A stretch of 64,000 nt of DNA, from the NCBI GenBank assembly GCA_903840265.1, contig CAIMFH010000109.1, positions 1-64,000 of the forward strand, given 5' to 3'. Positions 1-9,456 of the stretch are shown here, in pieces. The DNA is from an uncultured Schlesneria sp. GTDB lineage: Bacteria; Planctomycetota; Planctomycetia; Planctomycetales; Planctomycetaceae. Each line of letters opens with the position of its first letter. The first letter of the stretch is position 1. The notes beneath the pieces were generated by a model. It had not been told where the DNA came from. It did not search any database and saw only the letters and a list, made by a program, of their open reading frames with translations. The translations under genes were made by a program, and so were the position numbers.

Positions 1-345
1 AGGCAGCTACCGGCCTGCAAAACTGAACCCGCACCAAATCCGGTAGTGCAGCCCGAAACAGCTAAGAAGGAGAGTGAAAACCCGTTGATTGTCGTGACTT
101 TCTGGACAGTTGCAGCTCTCTACTGGATGTTTGCCATTTCCAGCAGATCTGTGCCTGGCGCAGTGGTAATCAGCCCTTTTCCAGGGTTCTCGCCAGCTTC
201 ATATGGGTGGTCTATGGCAGTTGCGTTCGTTGTCTCCACAGTCGGGTTAGTGTGCGGCGGAATGATGTGGATTTCATCCAGCCGTCAGATCACGTTGACT
301 GTAACTGTCCGCAATCTGGTGGATCGTGCCGGTATGGTAGATTGA
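1..345 (+). CDS. Small membrane protein, possibly 5'-truncated by the window edge
   Basis: The reading frame is open from base 1 to the stop at 343-345, so the gene may begin outside the window. The first usable internal start is a GTG at 46, which would give 99 residues. Two hydrophobic segments are visible, around residues 13-33 (LIVVTFWTVAALYWMF) and 53-76 (SMAVAFVVSTVGLVCGGMMW), suggesting two membrane passes. No family was recognised and no function is proposed. It converges on the minus-strand gene ending at 442. Confidence is moderate because the membrane pattern is convincing but the start is unknown. Confidence 0.5.
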   Translation, partial: RQLPACKTEPAPNPVVQPETAKKESENPLIVVTFWTVAALYWMFAISSRSVPGAVVISPFPGFSPASYGWSMAVAFVVSTVGLVCGGMMWISSSRQITLTVTVRNLVDRAGMVD

Positions 346-441
346 AAACTGTTCTTCGAGATTTTGCAGGGGTATTTCCACAATGCATGCGACGGCGTCA
401 CTGCGCACGAGCGAGGTGCACGAACATTGCCCTTAGTACGG

Positions 442-906
442 TCAATGCCCCCGAAACTTCAGCCAAAAAATGATGATCCAGGCACCGACTACCATCGCGC
501 CAAGCCAATTGAGATACCCTCGTTCAAAATCAACCGGCATTCGTCTCACTGCGAATGGCAACGGGCCCTCCCAGTAGGAATGAACTTTCACTTTCCAGTC
601 CCATGCCGATTGCAACGGCAGGATGAACTGGTAGATCTGCTCCCCAGTGCTCACGATCAAGCGCCCATGCGTCCCGGTGCCAACCTGGATTGGAACCGTG
701 GCAATCACCGCATCTTCGATTTCCTCGTACGGGATCGACCAATCGCCGAACTTGAGCTGAGTCTTCGTCACGATCAGGTTGGCCCATCGGCAACGAGCCC
801 AGTTGAGCGAAGCGCGGACTCGGTAGCGTTCGCGAGTCGTTCCCCGCGCCCGACATTCGAAGAGCACATCATCCATCGAAAGCCCGATACACAGCGAGCG
901 AAGCAT
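442..906 (-). CDS. Hypothetical membrane-anchored protein (PH-like strand pattern)
   Basis: This frame encodes 154 residues. Residues about 45-95 (LIVTKTQLKFGDWSIPYEEI, then VPIQV and GRLIVSTGEQIYQFIL) show the alternating strand pattern of small bacterial PH-like or YcxB-like domains, in which a local sequence is followed by 'I-x-Y-E-E-I'. A single strongly hydrophobic helix near the C-terminus (LGAMVVGAWIIIFWL) would anchor it in the membrane. No Shine-Dalgarno decides the start. A longer plus-strand frame covers the same bases but reads as a low-complexity shadow. The function is unknown and the PH-like suggestion is inference. Confidence 0.5.
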   Translation of the reverse strand: MLRSLCIGLSMDDVLFECRARGTTRERYRVRASLNWARCRWANLIVTKTQLKFGDWSIPYEEIEDAVIATVPIQVGTGTHGRLIVSTGEQIYQFILPLQSAWDWKVKVHSYWEGPLPFAVRRMPVDFERGYLNWLGAMVVGAWIIIFWLKFRGH

Positions 907-1233
907 CTTGTCTGCGTTGGCCGACAGAAGCCCAAATGAGACCCTCGCATCTTGATCTGCCAGCCACTAGGGGTCAAGCGTTTCTCTCGCCCACAGGTGT
1001 GACACGAAGGTACTCCGGATTGACTGTGGACGACAACGTGGGTCACAGTCACCTGCCAGTTCACTGGTGCGAATTCAACCAAACTTCCGGGCCAGGTTAC
1101 TTACTCTTCACGTTCACGCATTCCGTCTGCTTAGAGACCAGGGCCGGTGGTACTCCCGGGGGCCAGCAAAGCGGTTGATTCCAGCCACGCTGCGTTAATG
1201 GAACCCTCGCTCTGCGACGTCTTCAGCAGTCAT
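907..1233. other. Gap without a convincing gene; holds one copy of an ~85-bp repeat
   Basis: No reading frame here has convincing composition. The main content is a repeat copy at about 971-1053 whose partner lies at 1976-2061. The remaining sequence towards the gene ending at 1234 shows nothing recognisable. Confidence 0.5.
971..1053. repeat. Imperfect intergenic repeat, copy A
   Basis: The segment runs from GGGTCAAGCG through CAGGTGTGACACGAAG to GTCACAGTCACC. The same order of blocks recurs at 1976-2061 in the same orientation: GGGTCGAGCG, then CAGGTGTGACACGAAG, then GACCACAGCCACC. The central 16 bases are identical. Both copies lie outside genes and flank the exported protein gene at 1234-1866. 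The origin is unknown; it is not a recognised insertion sequence. Confidence 0.6.
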
Positions 1234-1866
1234 TTACTGCTTCGGCGGCACAGGTTTCTTGCGAATGAACACTTGATAGATGACTAACCCAATCCCAAGA
1301 AGAACCCCGAACGCACCGACCTGTCCTGAGAGTTTGTTGATGTCGACACCTTCACCAAGATCGGTTGTGGCTGGACCCGACTCTGCCGGGGGCGGCGTGA
1401 TGGTCAACGAATTCAGGAAGCGATTGATACTCCCGACGTCTGGGCTGTCGGGCTGAGTGACGACCATCAATTTATAGATTACCGTGTTATGCCGCACGAT
1501 CGACTGAGTGACGTTGCCGATCGGAGCGTTCGCGGCCATCGTCCACACCTCGTGCCCCGACACTTGCTTTGTCGGCAATCGACGAACCGGCGCGCCGACC
1601 TCTTTGGAATATCCATCTTCCATCGCGTCTTGAACTAGCTGCATACCGCCAGGAAGATCCGCCTGCACGATGCCCATCATCGTTTCTTCGTCATCAGACT
1701 TCCAGATGATCAGAAAAGGAACTGGCGGCGTTGCCAAGCTGTGAAACCGAGCCGCGTCCGGCGACTCCACAGACAAAATCCCATCTGGAGAAGTCCATGT
1801 CTCGGCCCACACGCACGAGGGACCGATCATGATTAAGGCGGTCAGCACCAGATAACAAGATCGCAT
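1234..1866 (-). CDS. Exported protein with C-terminal membrane anchor, unknown function
   Basis: The 210-residue product begins with a Sec signal peptide (MRSCYLVLTALIMIGPSCVWA, cleavage likely after residue 21). A globular part of about 140 residues follows, containing the phrase WKSDDEETMMGIVQADLPGG. Near the C-terminus a hydrophobic helix (VGAFGVLLGIGLVIYQVFI) is followed by a positively charged tail (RKKPVPPKQ), giving a type I topology with the bulk outside the cytoplasm. The central part resembles small exported proteins that precede a one-helix anchor in planctomycetes, but no named family was recognised. It is monocistronic, with repeats on both sides. Confidence 0.7.
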   Translation of the reverse strand: MRSCYLVLTALIMIGPSCVWAETWTSPDGILSVESPDAARFHSLATPPVPFLIIWKSDDEETMMGIVQADLPGGMQLVQDAMEDGYSKEVGAPVRRLPTKQVSGHEVWTMAANAPIGNVTQSIVRHNTVIYKLMVVTQPDSPDVGSINRFLNSLTITPPPAESGPATTDLGEGVDINKLSGQVGAFGVLLGIGLVIYQVFIRKKPVPPKQ

Positions 1867-1975
1867 AGACCCCTCTCCAATGAACGGTACCCGGAAGTCC
1901 TTGCCTGCGGCTTCAAGCCGTGAACTTCACGATACCAAGTTTCTCCGTACAGTTTAGGTACGTGGTTGGGTGGTT

Positions 1976-2061
1976 GGGGTCGAGCGCTTCGCTCGCCCCA
2001 GGTGTGACACGAAGTCGTCCCCTAATCGACTGCCGGCGACGAAGCGTCGACCACAGCCACC
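1976..2061. repeat. Imperfect intergenic repeat, copy B
   Basis: This is a direct copy of the element at 971-1053, sharing GGGTC-AGCG, the identical core CAGGTGTGACACGAAG and a similar ending (CACAG-CACC). Compared with copy A it has several substitutions and a few indels, so the duplication is not recent. Confidence 0.6.
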
Positions 2062-2357
2062 GCGCTGCGTGCAGCACTGAATTTCGGCAAGTCGCGCTGA
2101 ATGCGATCTGTCACAAAACATCCACTTTTTTGAGGAAAACAGCCAAAAACAGGCCCTTTTTGTCCCCCAATGTCAAAATCTGTCCTGGGGTGTCAAAAAC
2201 TGTCAGTGCCTGTCGGCTTCACAAGCGAGCATCCACCGCGAGTGACGAGGCATTTCACGGAAAATGGCAAAATATCCAAAACACCGTCTAGCTCGACTCA
2301 CGCAAGATATGGCATAACGAACATCAAGTAGGTACCGAAAATCAGTGGACCGTAACC

Positions 2358-2411
2358 AACGGCCACACGTGTCGACCCGCCAAACCGGGGTCCACAGGTG
2401 TGGCCGTTTTT
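2358..2411. terminator. Long hairpin followed by TTTTT, possible terminator or palindromic repeat
   Basis: ACGGCCACAC at 2359-2368 pairs with GTGTGGCCGT at 2398-2407. The stem continues inward through TGT/ACA and GACCC/GGGTC with two single mismatches, closing a loop at 2379-2387. Five T residues run 2407-2411. This is a canonical intrinsic-terminator shape for the plus strand, yet no plus-strand gene lies immediately upstream, so it could be a mobile palindromic repeat instead. Confidence 0.45.
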
Positions 2412-2573
2412 CGTAGGAGGCAGATCGATGTGTCAGTGTCACACTGTCAATTCTCAAAATCTCGCTAGACATCTGATGACAAAATCGGACACCCCCCCAA
2501 AAACCTGCCATGGACTGACAAATTCTGCCATTTCGTAAGGTTCGAGACAGCAGGCGTGCCCCTCAGCCTTCCA

Positions 2574-3536
2574 CTACTTCAAGTACCGTTTCGGAATCTC
2601 GGCACCAGCAACATGTTCCAGTTTGCGGATCTTGCACATCTGATACACATTGATCCGGAAGTCCGGGCAGGTGCTGACCAGGCAATAGGCGTCCGTCGGC
2701 GTAAAACCGTATTCCGTAATCAGCCAATCCATCAGCATGATCGTCGCCGTTTCGACCGCGATCTCCAGCGGCCGCGAAGCAAAAATCGCCACGATCGAGT
2801 CGGGTTTGTCGATTCGCATGTAGGGGATCTTGCGCCCCTTGATCAGTTCGAACTTCAGTCTCGTCGTCGCCTTCGTCTCGGCTGCGGTTCCAGTGAATTC
2901 CGTATCCCCCTGGCTCGCATGAACATCGCCCATGCAGAACAACGCCCCCGGATGAAAGACCGGCAGATGAATTCGATGACCGGGCTTCACATCACGAATG
3001 TCGAGGTTCCCACCCCATTCCCCTTGGCCATCCAGGCTCGTCGTCACTTCGCGATCCGGGCAGACTCCCAAGGTGCCGATGAAGGGAGTGATCGGCCAAC
3101 TGATCTTGTCATTGAAGTGCAGCGTCCCGTCGCGCGTCGTCCCGCTTGGGCCGGGCGAGTGTGGGAAGATCTTCGTCGTATAGTCGCCGGACAGTTCCGG
3201 CCAGCGAGTCGATTCTCCCAAAGGTCCTCGCCGGGGACCAGTGGCGATCCACGAATAGCTGTCGACCAGAATGTCTTCGATCGTGACAACCAGCGTGTCT
3301 CCCTTTTCAGCCCCTTCAATAAAGATGGGTCCCGCAATCGGATTGGCCATGGCCGGGGTGCGATCAAAGCCGGGGCGTTTGCCCGGGATCGCCTTGTCGG
3401 ACTCGGACTTGAAGAAGCCCGTGCTGGCATCGTAAGTCTCGATCTCGACGCTTTCACCCGGCTGAATTTTCAGCAGTGGTTCGTCACGAAAGTCAAAGGC
3501 GTACTTACGAGCTTGTTCGCGATCAATGCGTTGCAT
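2574..3536 (-). CDS. Acetamidase/formamidase family protein
   Basis: The product matches the FmdA/AmdA amidase family, which hydrolyses short amides to carboxylate and ammonia in the cytoplasm. Recognisable blocks are GPIFIEGAEKGDTLVVTIED, the GxLGVCPD segment (GTLGVCPDRE), GGNLDIRD, LPVFHPGALFCMGDVHASQG and the C-terminal region DWLITEYGFTPTDAYCLVS. The family normally starts with a sequence like MQRIxRE, so the ATG at 3536 was chosen (320 residues, GGGGA about 10 bases upstream). A longer frame starts at 3629. The substrate is not determinable. It diverges from the metallo-hydrolase gene at 3747 and stands alone. Confidence 0.85.
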   Translation of the reverse strand: MQRIDREQARKYAFDFRDEPLLKIQPGESVEIETYDASTGFFKSESDKAIPGKRPGFDRTPAMANPIAGPIFIEGAEKGDTLVVTIEDILVDSYSWIATGPRRGPLGESTRWPELSGDYTTKIFPHSPGPSGTTRDGTLHFNDKISWPITPFIGTLGVCPDREVTTSLDGQGEWGGNLDIRDVKPGHRIHLPVFHPGALFCMGDVHASQGDTEFTGTAAETKATTRLKFELIKGRKIPYMRIDKPDSIVAIFASRPLEIAVETATIMLMDWLITEYGFTPTDAYCLVSTCPDFRINVYQMCKIRKLEHVAGAEIPKRYLK

Positions 3537-3746
3537 GCCACTGTCCCCGAAAACATGAACAAATTCCGATGCTCGCACAATAGCCGCCAACGGCGACAGA
3601 ATGAAGCGTTCGAGTCGAAGGTCGTCCATGCTGGAATTTATGTTCTGCCGGACCGATCAATATCCAGCATGTGACCATTGGAGCGTGCGGCTACGAGAGG
3701 TATCTTGCTCAGCATCACTTTCACTCACCTCTGGAGAATAACTGCC

Positions 3747-4784
3747 ATGCTTCGCACCGTGTTGGCTCTTGGGTTGTGCCTGCTCGCGACATCGCCATCC
3801 TTTGCGGGCAAGGATGATGGGCGACTAGATATCTATTTCATTGACGTCGAAGGAGGTGCCGCGACGTTGCTGGTCACTCCCGCGGGCGAGTCGATACTGA
3901 TCGACTCGGGCTATCCTGATAACGGAGGCAGAGACCGCGATCGCATTCTGGATGTCATTCAAAAGGTGGCGAAGCTGGATCATCTGGATCATGCCTCGGT
4001 GTCACACTGGCATCTGGATCACTTCGGCAACCACGCGTCACTCGCCGACAAGATTAAGATCCACAACTTCTGGGATCGCGGCATTCCTGATTCCCTGAAA
4101 GAAGACGACAAGTTCGACGAGCGGATCGCTCTGTATCGCGCGGCGGCTCAAAACCAGAGCAAAGCAGTCAAGGCGGGCGACACGTTTACGCTCGAATCGC
4201 CTGGTTTGCCACTGAACTTGAAAGTCGTGACCGCCAGCGGCGAAGTGATTCCGAACGAAGGGCCCGCCAACCCACATGCGTCGCTTCATAAGCCACAAGC
4301 AGATGATCCGACCGACAACGCGAAGAGCATCAGCACCCTGTTCACCTTCGGCAAATTTAAGTTCTTGACTTGTGGCGACCTGACTTGGAACACGGAAGCC
4401 AAGTTGATGACCCCGAACAACCCTGTCGGTCACGTGGACTTGTTTATGGTGACTCACCACGGCCTGAACGTCAGCAATAATCCCGCCTTTGTCCTGGCGA
4501 TCGACCCAACCGTCGCCGTCAGTTGTAATGGCCCAACCAAGGGTGGAGCCCCCGAAACAATTGCGACTTTGAAAAAGGTCAAATCACTGCAGGCCATGTA
4601 TCAGTTGCATCGCAACATCAAACTTCCCGAGAACGAACAGGCTCCAGCCGAGAACATTGCCAATCAAGAAGATTCAAACGCCTGCAAAGGAAAATGGATC
4701 AAGGCGTCGGTCGCAAAAGATGGCAACAGCTACACAATCCAAGTCGGTGCCGACGGAAAGCCAAAAGAGTACAAGACGCGGTGA
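3747..4784 (+). CDS. Exported metallo-beta-lactamase-fold hydrolase (ComEC/Rec2-like domain)
   Basis: The start at 3747 follows a GGAG Shine-Dalgarno (3732-3735) and opens with a signal peptide (MLRTVLALGLCLLATSPSFA). The mature protein carries the metallo-beta-lactamase fold: the N-terminal strand LDIYFIDVEGGAATLLVTP, the DSGYPD loop, and the zinc motif HWHLDH near residue 88. Later come a GDLTWNTE segment and MVTHHGLN. This order resembles the soluble hydrolase domain found in ComEC-like proteins, but here there are no membrane helices, so it is a free exported enzyme. The substrate is unknown; nuclease or phosphodiesterase activity would be inference. The frame can be extended to 3678 but that loses the signal peptide. 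Confidence 0.85.
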   Translation: MLRTVLALGLCLLATSPSFAGKDDGRLDIYFIDVEGGAATLLVTPAGESILIDSGYPDNGGRDRDRILDVIQKVAKLDHLDHASVSHWHLDHFGNHASLADKIKIHNFWDRGIPDSLKEDDKFDERIALYRAAAQNQSKAVKAGDTFTLESPGLPLNLKVVTASGEVIPNEGPANPHASLHKPQADDPTDNAKSISTLFTFGKFKFLTCGDLTWNTEAKLMTPNNPVGHVDLFMVTHHGLNVSNNPAFVLAIDPTVAVSCNGPTKGGAPETIATLKKVKSLQAMYQLHRNIKLPENEQAPAENIANQEDSNACKGKWIKASVAKDGNSYTIQVGADGKPKEYKTR

Positions 4785-4786
4785 AT

Positions 4787-4961
4787 GTGTTCGGGTGCCA
4801 CTGGCGACGGCTTTGAGTCGCCAGTGTCTTCTCGAAGTCAAAACCGGTCGACAACGCGTGGCGAGTCCGATTGTTGCATAGCATCTGCACGCGATCGCAA
4901 GGCTGTGCACGACACAAAGACACTGGCAGCCCAGAGCGGCCGCCAGTGCCACCCGAAAACG
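4787..4961. repeat. Composite element: two palindromes in inverted orientation
   Basis: The left unit (about 4787-4835) contains the hairpin CACTGGCGAC/GTCGCCAGTG at 4799-4808 and 4817-4826. The right unit (about 4914-4961) contains CACTGGC/GCCAGTG at 4921-4927 and 4942-4948. Read on the opposite strand, the right unit matches the left one across its length (TTCGGGTG-CACTGGCG...GCCAGTGTCTT). The two units are therefore inverted copies, separated by about 80 bases. It lies directly after the stop of the preceding gene. Confidence 0.65.
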
Positions 4962-5051
4962 AATGATGACAAGCGACCAACGGGAGCGACGAAGACGGTT
5001 CCGAGCGGAAGCTCGAAGCGGGTCAAGGGCGGTGCCCTTGGAGGGAGTGAC

Positions 5052-6089
5052 GTGGCACTGCTAATAGGCATGGATGAAGCCGGACTCGGCCCCAATCTGG
5101 GGCCGTTTGTTGTCGCGGTGACGGTGTGGGAAGTGAAAGGGCGGCCGGAGGATTTCGATTTCTGGACGGCCTTCGACACGATTCTCACCAATGCACCGAC
5201 GCCGACGGATTCGCGGCTACATGTCGCCGATTCGAAGCAGATTTTTCAGCCGCAACGTGGGCTGTCTGCACTCGAACGAGGGGTCTGGTCAGCAATGCAT
5301 CTCTGCGGAGCGGCGACTACTTCATTTGCAAATCTCTGCGCCACGATGCGACCAACGCCACCCCCGTCAATTCCGGCCCCCGTGACGACAGCTCCTCCAA
5401 AGCGGGGTGGACTTTTCAGCGAGGACGAACTCAGTGCTGCTCGTCCTCCTTGCGACACCGCCCGTATTGACGAAGACCATCATCCGCTCCCGTGGTACGC
5501 TGGCTACGATTGCCCGCTGCCTGTCGAAGCACATGATCTCGCCCTGCTCGAACCGTGGCAAAAGCTGTGCAAGAAGCTTCGAGTGAAATTGGTCTGTGTT
5601 CGAGCCGAAGTGGTCGAGCCACTGCGATTCAATCGGCTGGTTCGATATTACGACAACAAGGCGCAAGCGACTTCGCGACTGGCAATGAATCTGCTGCGTA
5701 GTGTTTGGCAGCCGGATCAAGCGGCGTTGATAGTTGCCGACAAGCACGGCGGACGAAATCGCTATGACGGGCTGTTATCGGAGACGTTCGGCCAGCCGGT
5801 AGACTGCGTGGAAGAGGGGGCCGAGCGAAGCACCTACCGCCTTGGTAAGGGAGAACTGCGTTTTCAGCCGCGAGCGGAATCTCACGGTCCTGTCGCTTTA
5901 GCATCTATGACCGCCAAGTATTTACGGGAACTGGCGATGCATCACTTCAACAAGTATTGGACCGAGAAGCTGCCGGAACTGAAGCCGACGGCTGGTTACC
6001 CCAATGATGCCAAGCGGTTCCGCGAAGAAATTGTGGTTGAACAACGCCGGTTGGGGATCCTCGACGATTACCTGTGGCGAGAGCGTTAG
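5052..6089 (+). CDS. RNase HII-like protein (divergent RNase H fold)
   Basis: The N-terminus LLIGMDEAGLGPNLGPFVVA resembles the first catalytic block of RNase HII (DEAGRGPLAGP), and ADSKQIF matches the usual DSK block. A later stretch, ADKHGGRNRYDGLL, holds a plausible third acidic residue. ESHGPVALASMTAKYLRELAM resembles the C-terminal part where RNase HII has SxAASIxAKxxRD. At 345 residues it is longer than typical RNase HII (about 200-260), with an insertion around residues 90-150. The GTG at 5052 was chosen because GGAGGGAG lies just upstream and the domain begins immediately; the longer frame from 4785 runs through repeat DNA. RNA-DNA hybrid cleavage is inferred only from motif order. 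Confidence 0.7.
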   Translation: MALLIGMDEAGLGPNLGPFVVAVTVWEVKGRPEDFDFWTAFDTILTNAPTPTDSRLHVADSKQIFQPQRGLSALERGVWSAMHLCGAATTSFANLCATMRPTPPPSIPAPVTTAPPKRGGLFSEDELSAARPPCDTARIDEDHHPLPWYAGYDCPLPVEAHDLALLEPWQKLCKKLRVKLVCVRAEVVEPLRFNRLVRYYDNKAQATSRLAMNLLRSVWQPDQAALIVADKHGGRNRYDGLLSETFGQPVDCVEEGAERSTYRLGKGELRFQPRAESHGPVALASMTAKYLRELAMHHFNKYWTEKLPELKPTAGYPNDAKRFREEIVVEQRRLGILDDYLWRER

Positions 6090-6282
6090 TCGACTACGGC
6101 AACTTTGCCGATAGGGCAACTCTTGCGGGCGAACAAGGTCGTAGGATCGCTTCGACGTTGCAATACCAGACGATCCCGCCACCTCAGATCGCGATATGGC
6201 AATTCAGGCGGTTTCCAGTTCTAATTCGATTTCACAACTTGGATCCGCATCACCCGCACCCACGCCTCAGGAGATTCTCCCG

Positions 6283-8226
<1,944 letters not shown>

Positions 8227-8235
8227 ACAGTTTTT

Positions 8236-8264
8236 GAACCACAGAGGCACTGCCTCTGTGGTTC
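8236..8264. terminator. Perfect 13-bp hairpin after acs
   Basis: GAACCACAGAGGC (8236-8248) pairs perfectly with GCCTCTGTGGTTC (8252-8264) around a three-base loop. It lies 10 bases after the acs stop. A T run precedes rather than follows it on the plus strand, so efficiency as an intrinsic terminator is uncertain. Confidence 0.6.
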
Positions 8265-8390
8265 AGATCTCTTCTTTGGAGGCCTGGTTCCATCCGCAGT
8301 CGTCGATGACTTGCGTCCGGCGTGTGGTCTCGGGACACTGCTGCAGCAGACCGCTCGTTCAGCCCGCCGTACTCTCTCCGAGATCCATTC

Positions 8391-9185
8391 ATGCGACGAA
8401 ACACCGTGAAGTCCGCGTTGAAAGCCGGCCAGCCTCAAGTTGGAACATGGCTATCCCTGGGTAACGTGTTCGCCGCCCGGCTGATGGCGCGAGTTGGCTT
8501 CAACTGGTTGACGGTGGATCTGGAACACTCTCCCATTGGCTGGGATAGCGCAGGTCAGTTGTTTGGTGCCGTCGCCGATGCCGGATGCATTTGCCTGGCG
8601 CGAGTTCCTCGCGGCGACCATGATTACATCAAGCGAGTGCTCGATGCCGGCGCGCACGGCATCGTGGTCCCGATGGTTAACACTGTTGAAGAAGCGAAGA
8701 TCGCCATCGCCGCGGCCAAGTATCCTCCGACGGGGAACCGATCGGTTGGTGGCGGGATGCACGCGATGAACTTCGACGCGACGGCTGGCGACTACTACAA
8801 GTATGCGAACGACGAGATCCTGGTCGTCCTGCAAACCGAGTCACCCGAGGGTGTCGAAAACGCCGAGGCAATCTATAGCCTGCCCGGTGTCGATGCAATT
8901 TTTGTCGGACCGAATGACCTGAACGCTCAAATGCGAACTCCAGACGGAGCTGATCCATCACCGGCCGAATTTGAAGCGATGCTGCAGCGCATCCTGGCCA
9001 CTGGCAAGAAGTGTGGGACACCGGTCGGGATTCACGTCACCTCGATTGAAGCCTGTCAGCAGCGCATCGCCGAGGGCTGGCAATTCATGGCGTTGGGTAG
9101 CGAGTTGCGGTTCATGGTGACTGAAGCCCAACACATGGTACAGGCCATGAACCTGACACAATCCGCGGACCTCGCCAGATATTAG
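8391..9185 (+). CDS. HpcH/HpaI aldolase family protein
   Basis: The 264-residue TIM-barrel protein matches class II pyruvate aldolases of the HpcH/HpaI type, which cleave 2-keto-3-deoxy or 4-hydroxy-2-oxo acids to pyruvate (or similar) and an aldehyde using a divalent metal. Visible landmarks are VDLEHSP near the N-terminus, [18 protein letters not shown], the metal-binding glutamate in LQTESPEG and the aspartate in FVGPNDL. The ATG at 8391 begins right before the conserved [16 protein letters not shown] block; an earlier start at 8322 adds unrelated residues. The true substrate cannot be told from sequence. Confidence 0.88.
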   Translation: MRRNTVKSALKAGQPQVGTWLSLGNVFAARLMARVGFNWLTVDLEHSPIGWDSAGQLFGAVADAGCICLARVPRGDHDYIKRVLDAGAHGIVVPMVNTVEEAKIAIAAAKYPPTGNRSVGGGMHAMNFDATAGDYYKYANDEILVVLQTESPEGVENAEAIYSLPGVDAIFVGPNDLNAQMRTPDGADPSPAEFEAMLQRILATGKKCGTPVGIHVTSIEACQQRIAEGWQFMALGSELRFMVTEAQHMVQAMNLTQSADLARY

Positions 9186-9234
9186 CGAGACATCGCCACG
9201 CCGCCCGACGAATAAGTTACCGAGGAGGGCCGCG

Positions 9235-9444
9235 ATGACTGCGTTTCTGATCGGTTCGCTGTTTCCCGTATTTGCGATCTTCCTTGGCGTCAAAGCACTG
9301 ACGCCCGCTGGGATCGAACTCTGGGACGGGAAAAAACTGCCACGAACCGCATCGGTCATCGTTGGTGTCGCGGCGCTTGTCTTCTCGGTCGGAGCGATTG
9401 CTTTTCTGTTTGCCTACTGCGTGCTTCGCATGCCGCTACTCTGA
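9235..9444 (+). CDS. Small two-helix membrane protein
   Basis: This 69-residue protein has a strong GAGGAGG ribosome-binding site about 8 bases before its ATG. Hydrophobic segments at residues 4-22 (FLIGSLFPVFAIFLGVKAL) and 41-64 (VIVGVAALVFSVGAIAFLFAYCV) flank a short polar loop (ELWDGKKLPRT). No family was recognised. It follows the aldolase gene by 49 bases and may be co-transcribed. It converges on the DUF1552 gene. Confidence 0.65.
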   Translation: MTAFLIGSLFPVFAIFLGVKALTPAGIELWDGKKLPRTASVIVGVAALVFSVGAIAFLFAYCVLRMPLL

Positions 9445-9456
9445 TTCCAAGTCAGG

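Larger units (their letters stand above)
1867..2573. other. Long non-coding stretch with repeat, TGTCA direct repeats and a long hairpin
   Basis: About 700 bases have no credible gene; the frames at 1920-2291 (+) and 2203-2511 (-) look like translated repeats. The stretch holds repeat copy B (1976-2061), two tandem TGTCA-type direct repeats near 2169-2204, a 20-bp imperfect hairpin at 2358-2408, and two more TGACA/TGCCA elements near 2476-2530. An mRNA promoter for a neighbouring gene may be present but none was identified. Confidence 0.6.

Noticed and set aside
364-939. 191-codon plus-strand frame opposite the PH-like gene
   Set aside because: Rich in Arg/Pro/His without hydrophobic or conserved blocks; the opposite frame has a membrane helix and strand pattern.
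2165-2206. Pho box upstream of a phosphate gene
   Set aside because: The direct repeats have a 10-base, not 11-base, period and no phosphate gene follows.
2556-3674. 372-codon plus-strand frame opposite the amidase gene
   Set aside because: The minus-strand frame matches the acetamidase/formamidase family along its whole length.
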